This document shows, in pieces, positions 41,363 to 52,204 of a DNA stretch of 64,000 bases. The translations under genes were made by a program, and so were the position numbers. The DNA comes from Piscirickettsiaceae bacterium CG07_land_8_20_14_0_80_44_28. GTDB taxonomy: Bacteria > Pseudomonadota > Gammaproteobacteria > Thiomicrospirales > Thiomicrospiraceae. Below the pieces are notes generated by a model, which was not told where the DNA came from, did no database searches, and saw only the letters and a list, made by a program, of their open reading frames with translations. Position 1 is the stretch's first letter, and each line of letters begins with the position of its first letter. Where the stretch lies: NCBI GenBank assembly GCA_002779995.1, contig PEWX01000030.1, positions 21,249-85,248 of the forward strand. The letters are read 5' to 3'.

Positions 41363-42829
41363 CTATTCAGTGCTTTCGGAATGATCGACTTCAGAAGGGG
41401 TCTTTGTGACAGGTTTTAATAAAGCGCTGCCTTCAGTGACCGCTAATAAATGCTCGGGGAGTTCTTTTTTGGTTTTGCCCGCCAAATCCTTCAGCATTTC
41501 AGCTTGCCTGACCAAATTACCATTCCCGCTGGACATTTGCTTAAACGCCTGTTGATAGCTGTTTTGAGCTGAATTCAGCTGTTTGCCAACCCTTTCGAAG
41601 GTCTCAACAAACCCAACAAACTTATCATGAACCTCTGCGGCTCGCTTAATTAATTTAACAGTGTGTTCCGATTGCCGCTCATAACGCCATAATTGTTCGA
41701 TGGTTTTTAGCGTGGTAAACAAAGTGGTGGGGGTTACCACGGCCACCCTTTTGTCAAATGCCTGCTCAAAAATGGCTGATTGATCTTCAATCGCCATCAT
41801 ATAGGCGCCTTCTATCGGAATAAACATCAACACAAAATCAGGGGCATTCAACCCCTCAATATGATCATAGCGCTTATTTGATAACGCCTGTATGTGTTTA
41901 CTTAAACTCTGTATATGCGCTTTAACTTGCCGATTTTTTTCAACCTCATTTTCCGCATTTAATGCCGCTTCATAATTTAATAACGACACTTTTGAATCAA
42001 TGATCACCTGCTTATTATCCGGCAAGTTTATAATGACATCGGGGCGTAATCGCTTACCATCGGCTTGGGTAAAGCTTTTTTCTGATTCAAACTCAATGCC
42101 CTCTCGTAATCCTGAAGACTCAAGCAGCTTATGTAAAATTAACTCTCCCCAATTGCCCTGTAACTTTTGATCGCCTTTCAATGCTTTGGTTAAATTTTTC
42201 GCCTCCACACTCATGGTCTGATTCAATTCACGTAGCGCTTTCAATTGTTCCGTCAAAGAGGCTCGCCCTTCCAAATCCTCTTTATGAACATGTTCTATAC
42301 GCGCCTTAAACTGTTCTAAAGTCGCTTGCATAGGCTGCACCAATCCATTAATGGCTTCTTTGCTTTGCAACCCCATTTGTTGCTGCTTCTGTTCTAAAAT
42401 TTCGTTTGAAAGTACCTTAAACTCTTGCGTCAGCGTTTCCTTAGCCGACTGAAGCAAAGCCATTTTTTCATCGGCACTTTTTCGCTCTGCATCTAAACGA
42501 CTGTTCACGCTTGCTAATTCAGACTGCGCTTGGTTCAGCTGATCATTTAATGCACGATAATCTTGTTTCGCCTCATCTAATTGTTGATGAAGTTTTTCCA
42601 GTTGTTGAGATTGTTGTTTAAATTCACCTTGCAGCGGATATAAAGTAGCAAGTTGCTCCGTTAAGCGCACATTTTCCTGCTGCAATTGTTGGTTTTGCGC
42701 GTCCAAAACGGCCAGGCCTGGTTGTTTTTGGCGCCATTGTCGATTTTCTCGATACTGAATCGCCCCCCAAATAAGCGCGAATCCCAAAGCCAGAGGCCAC
42801 AGCCAGTCCATTATCATCATGACCGACAT
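41363..42829 (-). CDS. rmuC: DNA recombination protein RmuC
   Basis: Coiled-coil N-terminus; GNWGELILHKLLESSGLREGIEFE...LRPDVIINLPDNKQVIIDSKVSL. Confidence 0.94.
   Translation of the reverse strand: MSVMMIMDWLWPLALGFALIWGAIQYRENRQWRQKQPGLAVLDAQNQQLQQENVRLTEQLATLYPLQGEFKQQSQQLEKLHQQLDEAKQDYRALNDQLNQAQSELASVNSRLDAERKSADEKMALLQSAKETLTQEFKVLSNEILEQKQQQMGLQSKEAINGLVQPMQATLEQFKARIEHVHKEDLEGRASLTEQLKALRELNQTMSVEAKNLTKALKGDQKLQGNWGELILHKLLESSGLREGIEFESEKSFTQADGKRLRPDVIINLPDNKQVIIDSKVSLLNYEAALNAENEVEKNRQVKAHIQSLSKHIQALSNKRYDHIEGLNAPDFVLMFIPIEGAYMMAIEDQSAIFEQAFDKRVAVVTPTTLFTTLKTIEQLWRYERQSEHTVKLIKRAAEVHDKFVGFVETFERVGKQLNSAQNSYQQAFKQMSSGNGNLVRQAEMLKDLAGKTKKELPEHLLAVTEGSALLKPVTKTPSEVDHSESTE
42712..42721 (+). 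repeat. CCAGGCCTGG copy 12 (in rmuC)
   Basis: caaaacggCCAGGCCTGGttgtttttgg. Confidence 0.97.
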
Positions 42830-43365
42830 TATGGATTCTCCTTATCCAAAGTTTGCAGGGTCGCAATGGGCTTTTTTGCGGGCAGTTCTTTTGTCAATTG
42901 ATAATTTTTAATCCATTGCTTTTTATCAGGCAAATAGGTTTCACCAACAGGAATCAAAATTGATTGCCCCGCCACGGATAATTGTGCTTGTATCGACAAA
43001 TTCGATTGGCTGTCGACTTTATAGAAACGTTGATTAATTCGCACTAATTGATCGCCATTAGGCAATAACACCACTGCCGAGACACTAACCGGTTTCGGTT
43101 TTATCTTTGGTTTTTTGGCCGCATTTGACGGAGGGTGCTGAACCTGAGCAGTCTCCATCAATTTTTTTTGGATTGTCGGATCCTGCTTTGCCGTTTGTTT
43201 ATTTAAATACGCATTCCTGGCTGTTTCCACCGCTTCTCTTTGCATTGGCGTGAAAAATAACCGCTGTAAGTCCTCCGGCGCTGCCCATACCGGTTGCCAA
43301 CTCGCCAATACACCAATCATCAACAGTCCTATTAAAATCGTTCCCTTAGTGTTCTGCATTTGCAT
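42829..43365 (-). CDS. MshK-like pilus assembly protein
   Basis: Signal anchor; ...VSAVVLLPNGDQLVRINQRFYKVDSQ...; position after PilO-like ORF in the MSHA-type cluster. Confidence 0.6.
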   Translation of the reverse strand: MQMQNTKGTILIGLLMIGVLASWQPVWAAPEDLQRLFFTPMQREAVETARNAYLNKQTAKQDPTIQKKLMETAQVQHPPSNAAKKPKIKPKPVSVSAVVLLPNGDQLVRINQRFYKVDSQSNLSIQAQLSVAGQSILIPVGETYLPDKKQWIKNYQLTKELPAKKPIATLQTLDKENP

Positions 43366-44002
43366 CTATCACACCTTTAAATGGATTGGGTTTGGCTTCA
43401 AATAGTAAAATGGCACATTCTAAAAACAGTTGCGGCTTTTCCGCAACAAAAAGAGAAGCCCCACGCTCGGTTGGTAACTTTGACAATTGGCAAGACTCAA
43501 CCAGGAATAGTGGTGTAATCTGTTCAGACAAATACTCAACCAGTTTCAATAAGTCGCTGTCTAAGTGCAATCCCGCACGAATATTGAGTCGAGTGTAATA
43601 AAATATCTCTTTTTTAATCTTCATGCCCTCGAGACGATCTGCTGTTAACAGTTGCTCTGGTTCAAACTGAATGGTAAAAGGCTGCATCACCAAGCGTTGT
43701 TGAATATCGAGCAAACCATCGACCCATTGCACACGATTTTGTTGGTGTACCAGCCCAAACTGCATCAATTGTTGATACTTTTGACCATATTTCAAGAATA
43801 ACTGCTCTTGCTCTCTTAAAAATTCAACCTGTCGAACCAAATTATTCAGTTCAGCTTGCTGCTGTTGCACCGCGAGCAACAATTGTGTTTTTTGATGTTG
43901 CAACAGCCAATTTGTCAACCCGAGCACCGTTATCGCCATCAACAATAAAATCAAAGGCCACTTACCATAACGCGCCAATAAAGATTGATCTAACCCAAAC
44001 AC
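43346..44002 (-). CDS. MshJ/PilO-like pilus assembly protein
   Basis: Single TM near the N-terminus followed by a coiled coil; position between MshI-like and MshK-like ORFs. Confidence 0.65.
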   Translation of the reverse strand: MFGLDQSLLARYGKWPLILLLMAITVLGLTNWLLQHQKTQLLLAVQQQQAELNNLVRQVEFLREQEQLFLKYGQKYQQLMQFGLVHQQNRVQWVDGLLDIQQRLVMQPFTIQFEPEQLLTADRLEGMKIKKEIFYYTRLNIRAGLHLDSDLLKLVEYLSEQITPLFLVESCQLSKLPTERGASLFVAEKPQLFLECAILLFEAKPNPFKGVIDANAEH

Positions 44003-45571
44003 CTATTGACCATCCTGTTGTGATTGAGATTGCCCATGCCATTGCAAAGTAATCATAAACGGCAATGCCTTAACCAGTTGAACACTCTCGCCTTCAACTT
44101 GCAGTGACTTTTGTAAATTTCGATCTAGCGGTTCTTGTGTTAGCGTCACCTCTACATTGCCAAGCCGATGTAAAGCGGCAACAAAATGATCGACCCATTC
44201 AACGGGCTGCTGATAACTCTGATCAAATGGAAAAACCCACCCCTTCAATTCTGCCATGACGGCTGGCGAGTCCAATTTATTGACTTTTTGCCAGTGTAAA
44301 CTGTCTACTAAAATATGCGGGTGTAGTGCCACAATTTCACTCAACCTAACCATGTCTAAACCAGCCAATTTGCGGGTCTGGCTAGCGATAATCAATTCAG
44401 AAAACTCAACGGTTGCCTTAACATCCTCCGCATCATAGGGCAATTTTATGTCACTTTGTAAGCGTTGTTTCTCGGAAATAAGGTGTATTTTTTGTTCATC
44501 AAACAATGACTGTTTCTCACTGAGCCAATAAAACTGAACGGCTTGCGCGATCAACAAAGCCAAGCCGAAAATAACAACACCAACCCAAGATACCGTTAAA
44601 ATAGCTCGGCTTAGCGCCAATAACCGATGTTTTCTAACATAATCCCAATGATAAAAAGAAGCCGGGTGATGCTTAAGCGCCAACTCAGATAATGCATGAA
44701 TCTCCACCCCATCATCGCTGCTAGCAGATAGTTTTAACAACTCAGCGAAACAGCCTTGTTTCGCAAACCAGGTTCCCGCCTGCCAACTTGAATCAGCAAT
44801 CGTCTGTTGATAATAAGACACCAGGTCAGCTTCTGCTTCAGATAAGAGACTTAAATAAACAAAGCTCAATGGCAAACGATAGGCTAATAGCTTTTGGTTA
44901 TATAAATACTTAATGGCAACTTGTATTTCACGTTTTAATTGCTGATAAATTAAAGGTTCTGATTCCAGCTCATCATCGAGTGTCACCGAACGGCTAATGC
45001 GTAACTCACCTGCCAAAAAAAACAACTGGCGAAACCGAAAAGTATCTTCTCTCACAACCAGCATCAATGGCATTTTTAACTGTTTATTGGCAATTTTTAA
45101 TCTGGGCGCTAACTGTTTAAAAAATAAGGTTTGCAATAAAAATGCATGAGAATAGAGATGGGTGACAGATAATTGATGCGCTTCCAATAATTCTAAAAAT
45201 TGAACCAAAGCCGGTGATTTTAAAATACTGGCCACCAGTACAAGTTGCTCATTTCGACTACCGGATTTTTGGAAAATCGGTAACCATTGACAATGCACAA
45301 ACAAACCACCATTGGTTTTTGCTTTTGAAATTAAGCGCTTTTCATAAGCGCCCTTTTCCCAAGGCAGTAATTTTGGCACCCACTCATATTGCAGATTTTC
45401 GTCAATAAAATCGAATATAATTTGAAGGCTGACAGACTTTGATAAACCGCTGACAAACTTCTCAAGTTCGTCTTCATTTTTCCAGTCAACCCTTTCAGGC
45501 AAATGCACGCTTCCTTTGGAAGGTTGCACAACCAGCAACACGTCATCTTTTACATAAAGGATCAATTTCAT
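44003..45571 (-). CDS. MshI/PilM-PilN-like pilus assembly protein
   Basis: 522 aa with a TM (AILTVSWVGVVIFGLALLIAQAVQFYWL) and PilN-like C-terminal part; genomic context. Confidence 0.6.
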   Translation of the reverse strand: MKLILYVKDDVLLVVQPSKGSVHLPERVDWKNEDELEKFVSGLSKSVSLQIIFDFIDENLQYEWVPKLLPWEKGAYEKRLISKAKTNGGLFVHCQWLPIFQKSGSRNEQLVLVASILKSPALVQFLELLEAHQLSVTHLYSHAFLLQTLFFKQLAPRLKIANKQLKMPLMLVVREDTFRFRQLFFLAGELRISRSVTLDDELESEPLIYQQLKREIQVAIKYLYNQKLLAYRLPLSFVYLSLLSEAEADLVSYYQQTIADSSWQAGTWFAKQGCFAELLKLSASSDDGVEIHALSELALKHHPASFYHWDYVRKHRLLALSRAILTVSWVGVVIFGLALLIAQAVQFYWLSEKQSLFDEQKIHLISEKQRLQSDIKLPYDAEDVKATVEFSELIIASQTRKLAGLDMVRLSEIVALHPHILVDSLHWQKVNKLDSPAVMAELKGWVFPFDQSYQQPVEWVDHFVAALHRLGNVEVTLTQEPLDRNLQKSLQVEGESVQLVKALPFMITLQWHGQSQSQQDGQ

Positions 45572-46776
45572 TAGGTTACCTGAGAAATGGTGTCATATAC
45601 CGGGCCCAGAACAGCCATCATCACCCAACCGACCACAATCGCCATAATGACCGTTAACAACGGTTCGATAGCCGGCTCAATTTTATCAATCATATCTTTG
45701 GCTTCTTGCTCATAATATTCGCTCACATTATGCAACGCATCGTCCATATTACCACTTTGCTCACCCACCTTAACCATACGGATTGCCATAGAGGGAAAAA
45801 ACTCGGTTTGCGTATAGGCTTTGTAAATCATTTCCCCTTCTTCAATTAAGCGAATGGATTCATTAATACGCTGTTCTAAATCAGCATTTTCAGTCACCAC
45901 CGATGCTAACCGCATACTGGCGTTGAAATTCATCCCTGCTCGATACATCACAGCGAGTGCGCTGGCAAATCGGGCGATTTTCAAGTTATATAAAACCTTA
46001 CCAATCACCGGTAATTTAAAAATAAAGCCATCAAACTGGACTCGGAATTGCGTTGATTTCTTGAGCCACCATTTCAAAATAAACACCACAATAAAAGGAA
46101 ATAAAAGCATTTCTAAAATATGATGCTGCACAAAATTGGACGTCGCAATTAATGAGGTGGTGGCAAAACTCAGTTCGCCGCCCATTTCTTTAATAAACCC
46201 CAATAATTCCGGCACCACAAACAACATTAACAACATCACGACGCTCAATACGACAGTACCGACAATCGCGGGATAGATCATCACTTTTTTTGCCTTGGAC
46301 ACCAAGCTTTCTTCCCACTTTAACATCGATTCCAAATTTGACAATACCTGGTCTAATTGCCCGGTTTTCTCGCCTACAGCGACCAATGAGATATAGACTT
46401 TTCCAAATATTTTTTCATGCTCTCGCAACGCCTCGGCAAATTCAGCCCCGCCTTCCATTGACTCATAAATGGAGGCAACAATCTCTCGAACAGCAACATT
46501 TTCATAGGTTCGTTTTAAATCGTCTAATATATCCATTAATGGCACACCCGCCTTCAGCAATTGCCGAAACTGTGACGTTAAGATAATTAAATCGCGGCGT
46601 TTGACCACTTTTCTTTTGAACGAAAAATGAAATAATGTCGATTTTTCTTTTAGCGCAATGATCTCAATATGGGCTTCACGAAGGCGCTGCTCTAAATCCA
46701 GTTCATTGGCAGCTTGCATCTCCCCTCGAACCCGTTTGCCTTGCTGATTAATGCCTTGATATTGATAGTTTGGCAA
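45571..46776 (-). CDS. mshG: Type II secretion/type IV pilus inner-membrane platform protein (MshG/PilC/GspF family)
   Basis: MPNYQYQGINQQGKRVRGEMQAANELDLEQRLREAHIEI...; GspF-type TM segments and VKVGEQSGNMDDAL. Confidence 0.93.
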   Translation of the reverse strand: MPNYQYQGINQQGKRVRGEMQAANELDLEQRLREAHIEIIALKEKSTLFHFSFKRKVVKRRDLIILTSQFRQLLKAGVPLMDILDDLKRTYENVAVREIVASIYESMEGGAEFAEALREHEKIFGKVYISLVAVGEKTGQLDQVLSNLESMLKWEESLVSKAKKVMIYPAIVGTVVLSVVMLLMLFVVPELLGFIKEMGGELSFATTSLIATSNFVQHHILEMLLFPFIVVFILKWWLKKSTQFRVQFDGFIFKLPVIGKVLYNLKIARFASALAVMYRAGMNFNASMRLASVVTENADLEQRINESIRLIEEGEMIYKAYTQTEFFPSMAIRMVKVGEQSGNMDDALHNVSEYYEQEAKDMIDKIEPAIEPLLTVIMAIVVGWVMMAVLGPVYDTISQVT

Positions 46777-46785
46777 ACAACACTC

Positions 46786-48468
46786 CTAAACCAATTCGGT
46801 TAAATCGACAATACGACTAATTTCTTCCAGAGTGGTTTCTCCGGCGCGAACCCGTCGTAAAGCATTATGTAACATAGACGTATAGCCCTGTTCAAGGGCT
46901 TTCTCTAACATAGCATGCTGTGATGCTTGGCCTAACAACATATCATCCAATTCCTCATTAAACCTCAGCGTCTCCAGAACCGCTAAACGTCCTTTAAAAC
47001 CGACGCCACCACACAAATCACACCCTTTTGCTTTATACAAAACCACTTGCTCATTATCATTAAAGCCGACCAATTTTTTTTCAAAGGCATCGGGTTCATA
47101 AGGCTCTCGACAGTGCGGACACAAGCGTCGCGTTAGACGCTGCGCCATGATACCGATAATATTACCTGACAAAATAGAAGGTGAAATACCAATATCTAAC
47201 AGTCTCGGAATGGCTCCAATGGCGGAATTGGTGTGCAACGTTGCAAACACCTGATGCCCGGTCATCGCCGCTCGTAAAGCCATTTCTGCCGTTTCACCAT
47301 CGCGAATTTCCCCAATCAAAATAATATCAGGGTCTTGTCGCATCAACGAACGTATGCCTGCTGCAAAGGTCATGCCGATTTCTTCATTAATAGCCGTTTG
47401 GCGAATTCGGTTCATTGGATATTCAACCGGATCTTCCAGAGTCATAATATTCACCCCCTCGTCATTCACTTCATTTAACATTGAATACAAGGTGGTGGTT
47501 TTACCAGAGCCGGTTGGCCCGGTCACCAATAAAATACCGGTTGGCCTAGACATCATCAACCGCAATTCACGAAGACTGTGAGGATCCAACCCTAAGTCAT
47601 CTAAAGGGATAATCCCTTTATCTCTATCTAAAATACGTAATACAAAATTTTCGCCATGCGACCCGGGTAAGGATGAGACCCGAAAATCAATTTCTCGGCC
47701 ATGCACTAACAAATCCATGCGCCCGTCTTGTGGCATTCTTTGGTCGGTTAAATCGAGATTGGACATCACTTTCAATCGAACCACCAATGCCGACCAAAAC
47801 GACTTATGCAACAAACGGATTTGCTGCAAAACGCCGTCGATACGATAGCGAATTCGAATGTAGTATTCCTCGGGTTCAAAGTGAATATCAGAGGCTCCTT
47901 TTTTGACCGCATCGGTCAAAATATTATCCACCAATCGCACCATCGGTTGAGAATATTCAGTCTGTTCTCCCGACAAAAAAACTTCAGCTTGACCCGTTTC
48001 TAATTCACGAATAATGCCATCAATCGATAATTCATAACCATAAAAATGGTCAATCGCATATTGAATTTCATTCTCGACCACCAACACAGGTTCAAGATAA
48101 AGTGAACGCTTTATATGTCGTTTAATTTTATCCAAAAGTAAAATATCATCCGGACTGGACATGGCAATTTTTAAATGATCGTCAGTCAAGCTAATCGGCA
48201 TCACCAGATGCGTGCGGGCAAAGGACTCGGAGATTAACGCTAAAGCAGCCCCATCTGGTAGTACGCCTTTAAGCGACATAGATGAAAACCCAACCACATC
48301 GCCAATAATTTCACGCGAAACTTCCGCTGACAAAAACCCTAAGGTAATTAAAACCTCGCCCAGTTTTTTGCCGGATATTTTTTGTTCTTTTAATGCGACT
48401 CTCAGTTCATCTTGAGTAATATAACCTTCATCAACCAATTTATCGCCAAATAGCTGATGTTGACTCAC
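46786..48468 (-). CDS. mshE: Type IV pilus/T2SS assembly ATPase (MshE/PilB/GspE family)
   Basis: LLVTGPTGSGKTTTLYSMLNEVN...MRQDPDIILIGEIRDGETAEMALRAAMTGHQVFATLHTN; CPHC...CDLCGG zinc motif. Confidence 0.95.
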   Translation of the reverse strand: MSQHQLFGDKLVDEGYITQDELRVALKEQKISGKKLGEVLITLGFLSAEVSREIIGDVVGFSSMSLKGVLPDGAALALISESFARTHLVMPISLTDDHLKIAMSSPDDILLLDKIKRHIKRSLYLEPVLVVENEIQYAIDHFYGYELSIDGIIRELETGQAEVFLSGEQTEYSQPMVRLVDNILTDAVKKGASDIHFEPEEYYIRIRYRIDGVLQQIRLLHKSFWSALVVRLKVMSNLDLTDQRMPQDGRMDLLVHGREIDFRVSSLPGSHGENFVLRILDRDKGIIPLDDLGLDPHSLRELRLMMSRPTGILLVTGPTGSGKTTTLYSMLNEVNDEGVNIMTLEDPVEYPMNRIRQTAINEEIGMTFAAGIRSLMRQDPDIILIGEIRDGETAEMALRAAMTGHQVFATLHTNSAIGAIPRLLDIGISPSILSGNIIGIMAQRLTRRLCPHCREPYEPDAFEKKLVGFNDNEQVVLYKAKGCDLCGGVGFKGRLAVLETLRFNEELDDMLLGQASQHAMLEKALEQGYTSMLHNALRRVRAGETTLEEISRIVDLTELV

Positions 48469-50480
48469 CGAACTGTCTCCACCAGATATTGGTTAATGGC
48501 TAATAGCCTCGACTTAATTTGCTGTTGAAGCCGAGGATTGTCATCACGCGTTTTAGCCAGTGCCTGCTCATAGTAAGTCTTCGCCAAATCATACTGCCCC
48601 AATCGATCGAGCGATACCGCTAAATTATGCGCATAATGGCCATTTTCAGGGGCTAATTGGTAGGCTTTAAAATAATATTTTTGAGCATCGACCCAATTTT
48701 GATTACGTGCGAACTGATGACCCAACGCCGAGGATAAGGGGGCTGCTTTCGGGAAACGCTGCATTAAATCTTGTAACTTTCTAACAATACCCACCTCATT
48801 ATTCATTGAAGCTTGCAAGCTCGCTTCCGCAATTAACGCATCTGCATTATTCGGGCTTGCTTTCAAAATCTTTTGATACAGTCTTAACGCTTTTTGCGAC
48901 TCCCCTTTTTTGGCAGCCGTTGCCGCCAAACCAAACAAAACCGGTAAACTTTCCGGATCGGCCTGATAGGCTTGTTGATAATAAGACTCAGCCGCTGCGA
49001 AGTCTCCCTTGCGATAGGCTTGATAGCCATCATAAACTTCGGTATTTGGCTTCAAAGCTTCAATATGCAATTTAGGGTTGCTCGCAGCGGTTTTTTGTAA
49101 CGTCTTGCCGGCGGCAAGGTGATTGTTTCGATCCGCATTGGCATCAGGCGTTTTTTTATCTGGTTTTGCTATTTTTTTGACAGGCACTTTTGTTGAATTT
49201 TTTACGGTCTCTTCCGCTAACTCTTTTGCCATTTTTTGACCCGCCGTCAGCTTTTCGGAATTCGCTTGTTGATGATTTGCTGAATCAGCGTCCAGCACAC
49301 TATTAGTCATGGGGGACGTATCGCCAGATTGCTGAACAGATTGATCTTGCTGCTGTAAGGATTGCGAAGCCTTAAGGACGGTATTATCCTCACCGGAAGA
49401 AGGTTTGTTAACGGGCAAGGTCTTTTGGGTGAGGGACTGATAAGGTCGTAAGGCTTGATCCACTAATAAGGCTTCACGCTCATAAACGGTTAACCCATAA
49501 TATCCCAACCCCACCACCACAAGCACAGCGAGCAACCCCCACCAATGTTTGATTGAAAAAACAGCATTATTTGTTTTTGGGGATAACGTCGTTTGCAACA
49601 CATTTTGCATCCGCGCTTGATCTTCTTTAACAGAAGAATCGGATTGTTGATACCCGGGGATTTGATCCAAACTCCATTGTTCTGACTGCGTTGAGTCCGT
49701 TGGCGCATGACCAGAACCCCCAGATTCAGCACGCCCCGGAGAGGCTGTGGCATCAGGCTCGGCTTGCTGATCAGTAACCTTTAGAGACAAATCGGCTGAT
49801 GGCGAATCCCCCTCATTTAATGCTAAGCTGGTTTCTAAATCCAAACGCGGTTGCGATTGCGACTCAACGTTATCTCCGGCCATTTTCAAGACATTGAATT
49901 CAGTGTTCTCCACACTCGTTGACAAGTCGTCTTGCTCAATGGCTTCGGTCTTGTTCTGAAGGTTCAAAACTGCGTTAGGGGTTTCTTTGACAGGGGTATT
50001 ATCACTTTGATTTAAGGCGCCATGAGGTTTTTCACCCGCCATTGACCCTTTCGGCTGAAGTTCAGGTGAATTCGGGGCTTCATCTGTTGCTGCTGACAAA
50101 TCGCTCATCGATGAGTCTGCTGCTTCAGAGGGCTCACTTTCATCGGTTAAAGGCGCTATATGTGCTTCGTTAAGTGGGTCTTCTATTGTGATGTCGTCGA
50201 CAAAATTCAAATCGACCCCCTCATTCAAATGCGCTGATTCTTCTTTTTCATCTGCTAAAGGAGACACCGCCATTTCTGGCGAAGCATCCATTCCTTCAGC
50301 AAAATTAAGTTGAAAAGGGGATTGTTTCGGCTCGGTATCGGATGATAAGGACGGACTCAGGTCACGACCGGCAGTGCGTTCATCTTGATCAACTTTTACA
50401 GGAGAACCTTTTAATGACGCGCCACCTTTTTTTTGTTTTTCTTCTGCAGCTTTTTTTAGGGCAGCTAATAATGCACTCAT
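48465..50480 (-). CDS. TPR-repeat pilus biogenesis protein, MshN-like
   Basis: N-terminal acidic region, one TM (HWWGLLAVLVVVGLGYYGLTVY), C-terminal TPRs; overlaps mshE by 4 bp. Confidence 0.75.
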   Translation of the reverse strand: MSALLAALKKAAEEKQKKGGASLKGSPVKVDQDERTAGRDLSPSLSSDTEPKQSPFQLNFAEGMDASPEMAVSPLADEKEESAHLNEGVDLNFVDDITIEDPLNEAHIAPLTDESEPSEAADSSMSDLSAATDEAPNSPELQPKGSMAGEKPHGALNQSDNTPVKETPNAVLNLQNKTEAIEQDDLSTSVENTEFNVLKMAGDNVESQSQPRLDLETSLALNEGDSPSADLSLKVTDQQAEPDATASPGRAESGGSGHAPTDSTQSEQWSLDQIPGYQQSDSSVKEDQARMQNVLQTTLSPKTNNAVFSIKHWWGLLAVLVVVGLGYYGLTVYEREALLVDQALRPYQSLTQKTLPVNKPSSGEDNTVLKASQSLQQQDQSVQQSGDTSPMTNSVLDADSANHQQANSEKLTAGQKMAKELAEETVKNSTKVPVKKIAKPDKKTPDANADRNNHLAAGKTLQKTAASNPKLHIEALKPNTEVYDGYQAYRKGDFAAAESYYQQAYQADPESLPVLFGLAATAAKKGESQKALRLYQKILKASPNNADALIAEASLQASMNNEVGIVRKLQDLMQRFPKAAPLSSALGHQFARNQNWVDAQKYYFKAYQLAPENGHYAHNLAVSLDRLGQYDLAKTYYEQALAKTRDDNPRLQQQIKSRLLAINQYLVETVR

Positions 50481-50485
50481 ATCAA

Positions 50486-52204
50486 TTAATTGCTTTGGGT
50501 TTGCATAAAGGGTTTGAGCCCTTGTAAATCGCCATGATTCACATCCGGGTTATAAACGATAATAGGACGAATGAAAATAATCAGCTCTGATTTCGTCACC
50601 CGATCATCACGATACGAAAAAAGGTCTCCTAACCAAGGAATTTGACTTAACCCGGGTATACCCGTCCGACTCTTATCGTTGGTATCTTGAATTAACCCGC
50701 CAATAATGGCCGTTTGGCGATTTCGCAACCTCAGCACGGAATCCATCTCCCTTTCCTGAATAATCGGTACTTGACTGACCACATTCTCACGGGCGAGATC
50801 TGGGTTAGGATCATTCACATACCCGACAATTCGGGACAAGGTTGGCCGAATATTTAAAGAAATTTCATCTTCACTGATAAAAGGAGTGACGTGCATCATA
50901 AAACCAACCGGAACCGTATGGACAGTGGTTTCAAAAGTAGTGATACCGGCACTCGTTGCGGTTGCGGTTTCGCGATTGACATCAACCGTAAAATAGACTT
51001 CATTATTGACGACCTTTAATAAAGCCGCTTGATTATTCATGGCCATAATTTTAGGACTGGATAGCACCTTGGCATCGCCAAATTGCTGTAACATTTTAAT
51101 GCCTAAGTTAAAGTTCCAATCCCCTAAACTCGACACATTGACTGAAAAGTTTGGATTGGTTGATAAATTGGTTCCCAATAAATTTTGGCCAATATCTGAC
51201 GTTCCCTGCGCCGTGGATTTGAGAGCGCTCCAATCCACACCCGCTTGATACTGGTCGCTCAACTCCACCTCTATGACCGTCGCCTCAATTAAAACCTGCT
51301 TATTGGTTCGGTGTAAAATGGTTTGCAAATAACGTTGAATTTGTTGATGTTGGTTGTCCGTGGTATAAACGGTCAACATTCCCGCTTCTTTATTGGTCAT
51401 CACATTGGTAAGCACCGAGGATTGCTCACCCTCAGTCGATGTCGCCTCTTCAGCGACATCTGTATTGGCGGTATCAGTTGTTTGTGTTGAAGCCGATTGG
51501 TTTTCGAGCCGAGCCATCGCAGAAATATTGGTTTTTAAGGTTTGCCAAAAATCATGGGTTGCCGAAGACTCCAATGTAAATTTGCTGGCATCCTCACCCG
51601 AACTGCTCGCTGTTCCGGCGACATTGCCAACAGACATTTTCATCACCGTTAAATCATTTATGTGTTTAACGACATTAACATAATCAATTTCATAACTTTT
51701 CCAAAAGGGTTGATCTAAGCGAACCTTTATCGTATTGCCGACCACTTCATAAATAGCCCCCACTTGTTGAACAACGCGTTGCATAATAGGCTCTAAAGGT
51801 TGGTCAATGGCATTAATGGATATATTGCCTTGCACATTAGCGGCCAAGTCGAGTTGCATACCGGCATCCTTGGCTAAATTAAATAATAAATCACCCACCG
51901 GCACATCAATCGCCGAAACGCTATAGCGTTTGGGAGGGGTGAATTGACTCGGGTCAATATTAATCGCTTCCATGGTCACTAAATCAGGAATGGACGCTAT
52001 ACTCTCCCCGGAATCTGCTAGCGATTGCTCAGGCGACAAATGTCCCTTCACCTCAAATTGCTTGGCGACTTTGGGAGCCAAAGGCTCTCTTTTAACCGAT
52101 TCCGCGCCACTACAACCAATCAAAAGCGTCACGATTAAAAAAACACCAAAGCCCATGCTGACTTTAAAAAATGGGAATATTTTATTCATAGATACTGTTT
52201 TCAA
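50486..52204 (-). CDS. mshL: Secretin, MshL/PilQ family
   Basis: Lipoprotein-like signal (LLIGCSG); VLIEATVIEVELSDQYQAGVDW; VPIIQEREMDSVLRLRNRQTAIIGGLIQD...GIPGLSQIPWLGDLF. Confidence 0.93.
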   Translation of the reverse strand: MKTVSMNKIFPFFKVSMGFGVFLIVTLLIGCSGAESVKREPLAPKVAKQFEVKGHLSPEQSLADSGESIASIPDLVTMEAINIDPSQFTPPKRYSVSAIDVPVGDLLFNLAKDAGMQLDLAANVQGNISINAIDQPLEPIMQRVVQQVGAIYEVVGNTIKVRLDQPFWKSYEIDYVNVVKHINDLTVMKMSVGNVAGTASSSGEDASKFTLESSATHDFWQTLKTNISAMARLENQSASTQTTDTANTDVAEEATSTEGEQSSVLTNVMTNKEAGMLTVYTTDNQHQQIQRYLQTILHRTNKQVLIEATVIEVELSDQYQAGVDWSALKSTAQGTSDIGQNLLGTNLSTNPNFSVNVSSLGDWNFNLGIKMLQQFGDAKVLSSPKIMAMNNQAALLKVVNNEVYFTVDVNRETATATSAGITTFETTVHTVPVGFMMHVTPFISEDEISLNIRPTLSRIVGYVNDPNPDLARENVVSQVPIIQEREMDSVLRLRNRQTAIIGGLIQDTNDKSRTGIPGLSQIPWLGDLFSYRDDRVTKSELIIFIRPIIVYNPDVNHGDLQGLKPFMQTQSN